Shown in pieces: positions 35,578 through 45,079 of a stretch of 64,000 nucleotides of DNA. Every line of letters starts with the position of its first letter. Position 1 is the stretch's first letter. The translations under genes and the position numbers were made by a program. This DNA is from Stereocaulon alpinum (lineage: Eukaryota > Ascomycota > Lecanoromycetes > Lecanorales > Stereocaulaceae). The stretch lies in assembly GCA_018257865.1 (NCBI GenBank), contig JAEUBA010000007.1, forward strand, positions 620,001 through 684,000. The letters are read 5' to 3'. The notes below the pieces were generated by a model. The model was not told the origin of the DNA and did not search any database. It saw nothing but the letters and a program-made list of their open reading frames with translations.

Positions 35578-35799
35578 TGTTACGGGCTAGCCTTTCGTTA
35601 CTTGCTAGTCCTTTATTACTTGCTAGTATTTATATACGTTGGCGTTAATCTAACGCTAGGCCCCTTTGGCCTTAGCGCCTACTAAGCCGCGTCCCTAATA
35701 TATTATATACACGCTCTATATATATAGCTTTCCTTCCTTAGATTTATTCTCCTAGTCTAATAATACCCCTATTAACTCGCTTTAGGCTAGCCCCTAATA
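35578..35799 (+). repeat. 5' LTR of gypsy element B
   Basis: 222 bp starting TGTTACGGGCTAGCC and ending CCCCTAATA. It matches 41338-41559 with scattered transitions. Confidence 0.88.
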
Positions 35800-38700
35800 T
35801 TAGAATAAATCTTACTACTTACCCCTGCCCTCGTAAGTATATCAGCGAGGTTAAATAAATAATATAAACTAACTTAGTATTCAACCCTACTAAGGTAGTA
35901 GAAGAAACTAAATAACCCGCTAGAGGCGAAGACTATAAGGAGTAGTTACTAGTAGATAAAGCTAAAGAGGTATAGGCCTATAAACTATTAATAATTAGAA
36001 GAGGCTACGGCCTACTACCTATAATATTACTAGTACTAGCGGGTGTTAAAGAAAATTTCTATAAACCTAAATTATACCTAATAATACGATTCTAATCCTA
36101 CTTACCTAAATACTAGGTACCTTAGTCTTCGTCCCTCTACCTACCTATCTACTACTTATATACTATCTTATAAGAGTATATACTAAAGCGTACCTCCTAA
36201 CTATTTAAGATTCTTATCTTTAAGCTAGTCTCTAGTACTTATACCCTCTTCTTTAGATCCTAATAACCTCCTACCCTTAATTAAAACTTCTAAGCTGGAA
36301 GACGTAGAGAACTTAAGCTTTAAGGAAGATACTAAAAAAATAGTTACTATACCCCCTCTGCTAACTACTAATATAGGTAATACGCTAGCCTTTACTAAGG
36401 CCTAGACTACCTTTATAATAACTACTATCTAAGCTGCTATAGTAGCAGCCTTTATAGCGAATACCCTCCCGCCTACGCCTCCTAATCCCTAACGTTAGTA
36501 GAGATCCCTTACCGCTGATCTTTAGCTATTAATAGATTATTACCTTCCTAAGCCTACCCCTAGTAGCTCTCCTATTAATCTATCTAAAATTAAGTATCCC
36601 TATAATCATTTTAGTAATTATAAGGGTAAGGTAGAGTATAATTTATAGAAGATAGTAATAAAGCTATTTATTAAGGAATACCCTACTAACTTTTAGGAAG
36701 GATTAAAGTAAGTTTTAGCCTACTTTAAATACTCCTCTAGCGAAGCTTAAACCTTAATCCTTTAGTATATAGATCCTAATTATATAAGCCCTACTAGAAA
36801 CGCCTCTAATATCTTAAAGATACTTAACTAGCGTTTTTTTGATTATAACTATATCTAGTCTACCCGCCTCGCCTACTATAAGCTTAAAATAGGATTAATA
36901 ACTTATAATAATTTCCGTATTAAATTCACCTAGCTTATAACTACTAGAAAAATTAATACTAAACGCTAGTTTAAGGATCTGTATAAGAAGATCTCCCCTA
37001 TACTAAAACGGGATATCCGTACTAAGAAATATAAGATAAATAAGGACTATAGTACCCTTAACGAGTTCCTTATAGTTACTAATAGGGAGATATATAATAT
37101 CTAAGCTAAAGAAGCTATAATAAAGCCTCTAGTAAATATTAACCCTTATAATATCCTAAGAATAAAGAGCTAGTAAGCCCCCTTACCTACTCTAAACCCT
37201 TATATAAATCGCTAGGTTATATCTAGAAGGGCTATTATCCGCCCCCTATCTAACTCCTATAAAGAGGAACCTTATAAGGAGGAGCGTCCTATATTAAAGG
37301 ATAAGCTAAGGTACTTCTATTATAATAAGGAAGGCTACTTTACCTTAAATACCCTAAGCGTCTCTGCGAAGTAGTATAAGAAGTTAGCAGCGAAGATAAG
37401 AACGCTAGAGAAGTTAAGGAGATATTAGATTCAAAAAATTAGCTATCCTTAGGGAAGTCGCCCCTAAGGACCTACTATTCTTATTATCTATAGAATTCTA
37501 TAATCCCTTTAGCAGACGCTTATTTATATATCCTATTACCTTAATAGCTTAGGATAAGGAATATAAATTAAAAGCTCTTACTAATACTAGTACTACTATA
37601 TACTCGTTTATTAATAAAAAAGAAGTATAAATCCTTTCTAATACCCTTAATATTATCCCTATTCCCCTTTCTAAACCCCGATACCTTTACGGATATAATA
37701 GTAAAATAAGAAGGAAGCCTATTACCTATACTATCTATCCCTTAATACGGGTTAGCGACTATATAGAGTCTACCGTACCTATACTTATTACTAACTTAGG
37801 TAATTAATATATTATCCTCAGTAAGCTATAGATAAATAAGTATAAGGTCCTACTAGATATAGTAGATAATTATATTATCTTTATACTAGGGCGTTACGAC
37901 TATATAGGTATATCTATACCTAAGCCGCCTACCCCTAGTCTAGGAGTTAAAGCTAAATTAACTACTATAAAGCCGGCAAAGCCTACTAAAATCGCTGTAG
38001 TAAAACCTAAGATTAAGAAGGTTATTCCCCCTTATACTACCTCTCCCCCGCCCGAAGAAAATAAGGCGTTAGATATTAGTTAAATTAGTATAGCAGCCTT
38101 CTACCTACTAGCCTAGAATCTAAAGAAGTACTAAGTTTAGTACTTCTCTATAACCCTTACTAAAATAGACTATCAACTAAGAAAAGATGTTCTAATAGAA
38201 GTAATACGCGAGACTACTATCTATACTAAGGATAATATTAAAAGGAAGCTCCTAAAGGAGTACTATAACTTAATTAATATCTTCGATAAAGATAAGGTAA
38301 AGATTTTCCCTCTATATCGACTATATAATTATAAGATCGAATTAGAGCTAGGGAAGAAGCTACTATAAAGCTAATTATACCTAATATCTAGCTTTAAGCT
38401 ATAGAAGGTGAAAGAATACCTTAAAGAGAACCTTAAGAAGGGCTTTATCTTACTAAGTACCGCCCTATATATATCCTTAGTACTATTTATATAGAAGAAG
38501 GATAGTAGCTTAAGATTCTGCGTAGACTACTATAGACTTAATACTATTATAATTCGGAACTGCTATCTAATCCTATTAATTAAAGAAGCCTTAGCTCGTA
38601 TAGTAGGTTATAAGTACCTTACTAAGCTTAATATTATTACTATATTTAATAAGCTTAAAATATATCTAGATAGTAAAGACTATACTACCTTTACTACTTC

Positions 38701-41337
38701 TTTTAGAGCGTTTAAATACTATATATTACCTTTCGGACTAACCGGAGGCCCTACCTCCTACTAGTAATATATAAATAATACCTTATTTAAGTATCTTAAC
38801 AACTTTTACTAAGTATACTTAGATAATATCCTAATTTATAGTAAGACTAAAAAGGAGTATTAAGAGTATATTAAAAAGGTCCTTATATAACTACGCGAAG
38901 TAGGCCTTTAGGTAGATATTAATAAATACGAATTCTATATATAAGAGACGAAGTTTTTAGGATTAATAGTATCTACTAGTAGACTAAGAATAGATCCTAA
39001 TAAAGTTAAAGTAGTTATTAACTAGGAAGCCCCTACCTGCCTAAAGGAGGTATAAGTATTCGTTAGCTTCTATAACTTCTACTATTAATTTATTAAGGAC
39101 TTCTTAAAAACGGTAAAACTACTAGTAGCGCTTACTAAAAAAGATTACCTATTCTATTAGTCTAAAGTATATTAATTAGCCTTTAAAGAGATAAAGGATT
39201 TAGTAACTAGTACCCTAGTACTAAGGTACTATAAAAGATCTCGACTAGCGGTGCTAGAGATAGACTCCTTAAACTATATTAATAGTAGAGTATTATTATA
39301 AGCGGATAATAATAGAGTATTATACTTAGTAGTATTCTATAGTAAGAACTTACTACTAGTAGAATATAATTATAAGATTTATAATAAGGAACTACTAGTA
39401 ATAGTTCGCTACCTAGAGTACTAGCGCCCTAAACTTAAGTTAATAGATATTCTAATTTAGATCTTTACTAATTATAAGAGCTTAGAATACTTTATATAAA
39501 TAAAGGAGCTAATACGCCGCTAAGCTAGATAGGCTGAGAAGTTAATAGACTATAACTTCAAAATTATATACTATACTAGGAAGTTAAATAGAAAAGTAGA
39601 TACCCTAACTAAGTTACCTAACTTAGTACCTACTAATAAGGACGACTTACGTCTAAAGTACTAGTATTATATACTATTATTACTTAAGTATTTCTAAGGC
39701 TATAATCCAACCTTCTTAGTTAAGGAGGGGGGTGAGCCTACGGAGGAGCAAATTAACGTATTAACGGACGAGGACTTACCCCTCTACGCTAGAATTATAT
39801 TAGTAAATTAGGATAATAAGGACTATACGTAGGTCTAAGAGGCTGTTAAGAAGAATCCTACCCAGATCTTTAACGGTATTAATCTAAGGTACTGCTCCTA
39901 ACGCTATTATACGCTCTTCTATAAAGAACGCCTTTAGGTCCCTGCCTTACTAGAGCTCTATATTAAGCTTATAAAGGAAAGCTATAATCTCCCCGTAAGC
40001 GGTTACTTAGGAAGGGACCGTATACTAGAGATTCTAAAGCGTTAGTTCTACTAGCTAGGTATAAAAGAGGAAGTAGCACGCTATATCCGTAACTACTATA
40101 TATATTAAAGAAGTAAAGTACTAAGAGATTAGTATAATAGACTCCTATAACCCCTACTAACTCCGGAATAGTATTAGTAGGATATTTTAATAGACTTTAT
40201 TACTAGTCTCCTAATATCTAATAATTATAACGCTATTTATATACTAGTAGATCGCTTTACTAAGGAACGGTACTACGCCCTATATATAGCTACGGACGAA
40301 GGAACCTCTATAGAGGCTATAGTAGATATCTTACTTAACTACGTCTTCTATACCTACGGTCTACCTAATTTAATAGTATTAGATCGAGGCCTATAGTTTA
40401 TCTTATTAGTATAGAAGGCCTTATATAAGCGGTTATAAATTAAAGTAAAGCTGTCTATAGTATTCTACCTAGAAACTAATAGATAAACTAAAAGGGCTAA
40501 TTAAGATATTAAGCGATAATTAAGGATATACTACTCCTATATATAGGATAATTAGTTATATTAGCTACCTATCGCTAAATTTACTAATAATAACGCTATC
40601 GCTAACGCTACTAGTATATCTCCTTTCTTCGCTAATAAAGGCTTCTATCCCCGTATATCTTTCTCGCCGCTAACAGAGCCCGGCCCCTCCGCCTAAGAAA
40701 GGACATAGGCTGCTAAGGCTAATAATATTACGGATAAAATAGTAGATATATTAGAATTTATTAAGGAATAGTCCGCCTAAAGCCGTAAAAGGATAATAGA
40801 CTAGGCGAATCGCTACTAATCTAATATATCTTATAAAGTAGGAGATTTAGTCTTTCTATCTAGTAGGAATATTACTACAGTACGGCTAAGTAAGAAGCTA
40901 GATAATAAGATACTAAGGCTATTTAAAGTTATAGAGAAAGTAGGATATTCCTACCGCCTAAAGCTCCTAGTAAGTATACGGATCTATAATATATTCTACC
41001 TTAGCCTATTATATAAGGCTGCGAGCGATCCCCTACCTAAATAACGCGCTGAACCGCTAGGGCCGGTAATCGTTAATAATAAAGAGGAGTAGGAACTAGA
41101 CGAGATATTAGACGCCTAATAGATAGGTAAGAACCGCCAGCTATAGTTCTACGTCTAGTAGAAAGGCGAAGCGAAACCTAACCGTTAATAGTATAATATA
41201 GATAGTAATAAATTTAAAAACGCAGCTAATATTATTACGGATTTTTATCGCTGCTACCCTAGAAAGCCTAGCAGTCCCAGCTAATAGAAAACTACTTATA
41301 TATATTAGGGTCGATACTTTCTTAAGGGGGGGGGTAA

Positions 41338-41559
41338 TATTATAGGCTAGCCTTTCGTTACTTACTAGTCCTTTATTACTTACTAGTATTTATATACGTT
41401 AGCGTTAATCTAACGCTAGGCCCCTTTAGCCTTAGCGCCTACTAAGCCGCGTCCCTAATATATTATACACACGCTCTATATATATAGCTTTCCTTCCTTA
41501 GATTTATTCTCCTAGTCTAATAACACCCCTATTGACTCGCTCTAGGCCGGCCCCTAATA
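41338..41559 (+). repeat. 3' LTR of gypsy element B
   Basis: 222 bp starting TATTATAGGCTAGCC, the RIP-type G-to-A version of TGTTACGGG seen at the other end, preceded by the polypurine tract. Confidence 0.88.
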
Positions 41560-41564
41560 CCTTA

Positions 41565-41761
41565 TATATTTAAGGGAGGAACCCTATACTCCTCTAAGTT
41601 ACCCTAATTATACCCTGCGACTATTACGACTATTATAACTAGTCGCCCTAGGCGTAGTAGTCGCGCACTGCGATCACTGCGACTATTATAACTAGTTACC
41701 TAACAGCGGCCCCTAGACTACCCTACCTAGTATATTCCTTATCACGCTTAGACCCGTAACA
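41565..41761 (-). repeat. Second part of the split second LTR of element A
   Basis: 197 bp matching 27670-27866. It is less mutated than the other LTR copy: it keeps GTAACA at its end and GCGACTATTACGACTATT where the left LTR has ATAACTATTATAACTATT. Confidence 0.88.
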
Positions 41762-42076
41762 GCTAGTAGGAGGTTATCTTACCTATAGGGAGTAGTTAGC
41801 GCAGTCTACTATATATTATTAGTAGAGATAATATAAGTATTTCACCTATTTCCAGCGGCGATATATACGGTAGCGGGAGACGATAGCGTATAGTTCTAAC
41901 TACTAGTAAGGGTTTATTACGTATAGAAACAACTATTTAAGTTACTTAATAGATAGTTAATAGCTGGTGGTGGTATAGTTGCTAGATTATTAAGAGTTGC
42001 AAATATGGTGGGGTAGGTTTTTAGAAATAAAAGTTCAAAATATTTGATGTGACCAGTTGGTTATCGCGGAACACCG

Positions 42077-42594
42077 TACTAGGCTCAAGTGAGACCTCGG
42101 CAAGGCTAGCAGGCTTCTGCCTACGCTGAAGCTTCAACTTCAATTGCATAAGCAGACAGGCCAAGGATTGGCTTGCTCCCAGTGAAGGATATTGCCCAAG
42201 GGCACTCAAATCCGATACATTCTGGCAAAGTCACTGCACACGTGCTTTCTTTGCTTTCCAAAACCTTGAAAGTTCCTAATGCCAGGTTCAAACTTAGGCT
42301 ATCGTTACTGATTTATTGCGCCTGATTCAGCTGTCTCCGTAGAATAGCAGCGTAATCAAGCCCCCAGCTCTGTCCAAAGACCCTGACATAATAGTCGTGT
42401 GAAAGACATGCAGCTCATAAACATTCTATGCGCGAAACCATGTAAAGTGGCCTGGACCATGTATGGTCAATATGGGCCTTGCGACCATTTTGCGCCGCTA
42501 CGACGGTCGGCTAGTATGATTAGAGTATCTTTTATCTCTTAAACGTTGCTCAAAGGCAGATATCTTTCGAAGCTCGTCTAATATGCACTGCCGG
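42077..42594. other. Intergenic between transposon nest and next gene
   Basis: Ordinary base composition resumes immediately outside the inverted repeat. No gene is supported. The 3' UTR or a last exon of the 42595-43419 gene may lie here. Confidence 0.4.
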
Positions 42595-43419
42595 CTATCG
42601 CGTTCGACTTACTGGTGTGAATGGTCTGACAGCGGCCATGAATTGTCCGTCGATACTCTGGGACAGTAAATTGAATTCAACAACTGGCGTAAACACTTGG
42701 AGACGGACTTTATTCGTGCCGGGTCTACTATGTGCTGCTGGGCCAAGATGTTTGCGTAGTTCTCTCTGAAGGACTTCGCGGTGGATGCTTTCGCCATCAA
42801 CGAAATATTCGTTCAAACGCTTCGCTCGAAGACCTTGCTGCCCGAATCTGTCCTGTGCTCTCCCCTCTCGATGATTGCGATCAGCACTGTGACGCGGAAA
42901 TTCGTCGTAATTCTGTTCGCCTTTGTACAAGCCCGAGCCCGAATTGTGGTAAGCGCCCAGCGGCTGACTGTTGTCACCGTACGGGCATCGGCCAGACGGT
43001 GTTGAAATGATGGTGTTGAACGAGCTCCAGCTGGTACTATGGCGGCTGTCCTCATTGTTGAGCTGCCCGTTGTTTGAACCTATAGGAATGTGTGAGCTAA
43101 ATCCGTTGTCGTAATGTAGGTTACGTGGGTCTGTGTTAGTTCTATAGTATAGGTCGATGGCTTTGCATGGCTCTCGAGGGTCAATGTGTGTGTTGTTGCG
43201 TGGGCCAGGGTATAACTCCTGCCTTTGGTTGCTAGGACTGCGTGGATCAGGACGATTGCGTCCTCCAATACCACCTGAAGTGGAACAAGCTGGGTCTTGG
43301 ACCGGGTAACATCCCGGCCCTGCAGGCCTTTGACTACAGCTTTCGCGTGAAAATGGATGAGAAGGATCATAGACTTCAGCACCGATCGAGTCGGTATAGT
43401 ACGAGACTCCTACGCTCAT
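42595..43419 (-). CDS. Conserved fungal hypothetical protein with EYFxDGExIxREV motif
   Basis: A 274-codon frame from an ATG at 43419. The N-terminal ~190 residues are Gly/Asn/Arg/Pro-rich and disordered. The C-terminal part has NEYFVDGESIHREVLQRELRKHLGPAAHSRPG, a block typical of a widespread filamentous-fungal family of unknown function. A short intron from GTCCGT to TGTCCCAG is possible, in phase. It would remove a less protein-like insert and join ...RPGTNK to SIDGQFMAAVRPFTP, restoring the usual strand after the motif. A GTAAGT after RPFTP suggests one more intron and a last exon beyond 42595. It is divergent from PEX4, 233 bp apart. Confidence 0.65.
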   Translation of the reverse strand: MSVGVSYYTDSIGAEVYDPSHPFSRESCSQRPAGPGCYPVQDPACSTSGGIGGRNRPDPRSPSNQRQELYPGPRNNTHIDPREPCKAIDLYYRTNTDPRNLHYDNGFSSHIPIGSNNGQLNNEDSRHSTSWSSFNTIISTPSGRCPYGDNSQPLGAYHNSGSGLYKGEQNYDEFPRHSADRNHREGRAQDRFGQQGLRAKRLNEYFVDGESIHREVLQRELRKHLGPAAHSRPGTNKVRLQVFTPVVEFNLLSQSIDGQFMAAVRPFTPVSRTR

Positions 43420-43652
43420 ATTGGTCAGGACGGCGCGATTCGCTTGCTGTGACGGCCGGGCATTTGCTGTCGGTGGCCCGCTATCAGTTTCATCGTGAAG
43501 CTAGCAACACTAGCGATCCTCTGCAGAAGCACTGTATGCAAGCTTGCCTGCACCGTAGGAACGAAGTCTCCATAAAATTCACGACGATGCTCAGCCTCCT
43601 ACCTAATCTTTCGTCTTGACCCCTGGGTTTCAACCGACAGCAACGCCTCACG

Positions 43653-44310
43653 ATGGCGCCGTCATCACGCTCCGCTACCCCTCCATCCATCAAGCGCCTC
43701 CTTCAAGAGCTCAAAGCCCATTCCGAAGAACCCTTGGTCATCCTACAATCCTTAGGCCCAAAATCTGAAGCTGAGATATTACACTGGGAAGCAGTTATGA
43801 AAGGTGTCCCAGGCACCGCCTACGAAGGTATTTTGAGCTATTACTCGTGTCAGATACCTACAAAAGACAAGTCTGACCTTCCTTTAGCCGGGATTTGGAA
43901 GCTCGACATCGTGGTTCCTCCATCCTACCCTTTAGCCCCGCCCGCGGTAAAATTTGTGACCCCAATATGTCATCCCAATGTCCATTTCAAGGTCTACCTC
44001 CTTTTTCCCTCCGACCCGCGCCCTCAAAGCCCCACTCAGCCTTGCCTCAGTCTTACATCCTTTCCTCAACCTTTGCTGACGGCCTCGCAAACAGACGGGC
44101 GAAATCTGTTTAGACCTACTTAAGGGTTCATGGTCGCCTGTGTATACGCTTACTTCTACACTTCAGGCTATACACCAGCTCCTCGTGTACCCAGAGGTCG
44201 ATAGTCCGTTGAATATTGATATCGCGAGCCTATTGAAGAATGGGGACAGTATTGGCGGGGAAGGATTGGTGAGGTTTTGGTGTGAAGAGAAAAGATGGGG
44301 TGGAAGTTGA
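43653..44310 (+). CDS. PEX4: Peroxisomal ubiquitin-conjugating enzyme E2 Pex4
   Basis: E2 enzyme anchored at the peroxisome that ubiquitinates the import receptor Pex5 so that it can be recycled. Exons 43653-43991 and 44095-44310 give 184 aa. The fold is readable: a SIKRLLQELKAH first helix, PLAGIWKLDIVVPPSYPLAPPAVKF sheet, and ICHPNVHFK at the end of exon 1. The next exon begins TGEICLDLL, with the active-site Cys near residue 118. The GSWSPVYTLTSTLQAIHQLL helix and the long C terminus ending RFWCEEKRWGGS match fungal Pex4. The intron (103 nt, GTCTAC to AAACAG) falls between the HPN motif and the catalytic Cys. Confidence 0.92.
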
Positions 44311-45079
44311 AGAAGTTTGAGCTTGGATATCTACTATGGAATGGAATACTACACGAATTATGTCTTGGAAGGAAGTGTGAGAGTAGTATCCATTACGTCT
44401 TGAGTGAGAAGGACACAAGGCCGAAGACTCTGCTCACGGATGGTCTCTATGTCATCATAGTACGATGATAACCTCGCCAAAACAGACAGGCGCAAGAGTA
44501 GTGATGCACTTGGAATACGGACAAGCAAAAGACTCACGAAGTAGCTCCCTTCGAGATGGTAGGTACTTCACTACAGAGCTCTGGATTCAGATCTTCCGAA
44601 GAGGCGAACGACGGTCTCAACTTTCAACCTACCGTCCACAGCATGCTGAGCGCCGGCAAAAGATGGTCAAATCCGTACTGTTAGCCGAGAGAAATGACGC
44701 GATACAATTAAATCAATTACAATTGTAAGGTCGGCACACACGGAGTCTAATACAAATCATCGAGGCTAGCTATGGAGCTTCTCAGAATTCTACCTTATGC
44801 CTGCATTATCACATCTAGGTCGTATCTACTGCTAGAGTAGTTCACAGATATCCTGAATTGGGCCTGCGTGAGCTGGACATACGCTTTGGGCATATCGACA
44901 GGGCCCCCTAACTCGCGCTATATTATGCATGCAGCATGACGAGTAAGAGGGGAACAAGTGGATCAATGTGTAGTTTTTTCGCTACGACGCTATTGATTAT
45001 GTTACATTAATGTGCGCCAAGTTCATTCTAGGGGAGAATGCGGTACTTGACAAACCCCAGTGGCAATGCCGGCCGGTGT
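44311..45079. other. Intergenic between convergent genes
   Basis: About 770 bp between the PEX4 stop and the PPR-protein stop. No gene, RNA or repeat was recognised. Confidence 0.45.

Larger units (their letters stand above)
35578..41559 (+). mobile_element. Ty3/gypsy chromodomain retrotransposon B (RIP-inactivated), inserted in the LTR of element A
   Basis: 5982 bp with 222-bp LTRs at both ends and a CCTTA target duplication (35573-35577 and 41560-41564). Coding is on the plus strand. Readable relics in order are a gag knuckle-like RYFYYNKEGY near 37310, a protease-like LLDIVDNYIIF near 37850, and reverse transcriptase SLRFCVDYYRLNTI near 38510 and FGLTGGP...VYLDNILIYS near 38730-38850. These are followed by integrase IYILVDRFTKERYYAL near 40240 and a chromodomain-like C terminus (IGKNRQL, KGEAKPNR, NAANIITDFY) near 41105-41285. 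A polypurine tract with nine Gs (about 41325-41334) precedes the 3' LTR. Frequent stops and CpA/TpG loss indicate RIP. Confidence 0.9.
27502..41761 (-). mobile_element. Ty3/gypsy chromodomain retrotransposon A (RIP-inactivated, interrupted)
   Basis: The left LTR is 27502-27866 (365 bp). The right LTR is 35410-35577 plus 41565-41761 (168+197=365 bp), split by element B. The flanking target duplication GCTAG is at 27497-27501 and 41762-41766. Coding orientation is minus. Reverse transcriptase remains readable near 32560-32440 (RLTNAP..., EYLDDFVLVYINN), and a C-terminal chromodomain lies near 28587-28457 (EEYNIKEILNY, VIKGKKRYLIK, LDYNYLENI). A purine-rich tract (AAGGGGATAA, minus strand) abuts the left LTR, as expected for the 3' end. 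Stops occur every few codons, mainly TAG/TAA where Gln/Trp would stand, and CpA/TpG are nearly absent: RIP. A LINE copy is inserted at 30035-31699. Confidence 0.9.
26805..42076. mobile_element. Outer DNA transposon (TIR, TA target site) split by nested retroelements
   Basis: The left end from 26805 (CGGTGTTCCGCGATAACC, continuing GTCACATCAAATATTTTG) is repeated inverted up to 42076, where the plus strand ends in GGTTATCGCGGAACACCG. The inverted match runs about 115 bp, to the ACCACCAGCTA segment. Both ends are flanked by TA (26803-26804 and 42077-42078), the Tc1/mariner-type target duplication. Removing gypsy element A leaves only about 1.0 kb without any transposase frame, so this looks like a non-autonomous (MITE-like) element that later received the retrotransposons. 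The interior is AT-rich and RIP-like; the outermost ~60 bp of the repeats are nearly identical. Confidence 0.85.

Noticed and set aside
26805..42076. Idea of a giant captain-type (Starship) element or cargo-carrying transposon
   Set aside because: No tyrosine-recombinase captain and no host cargo genes; the content is fully explained by nested retroelements.
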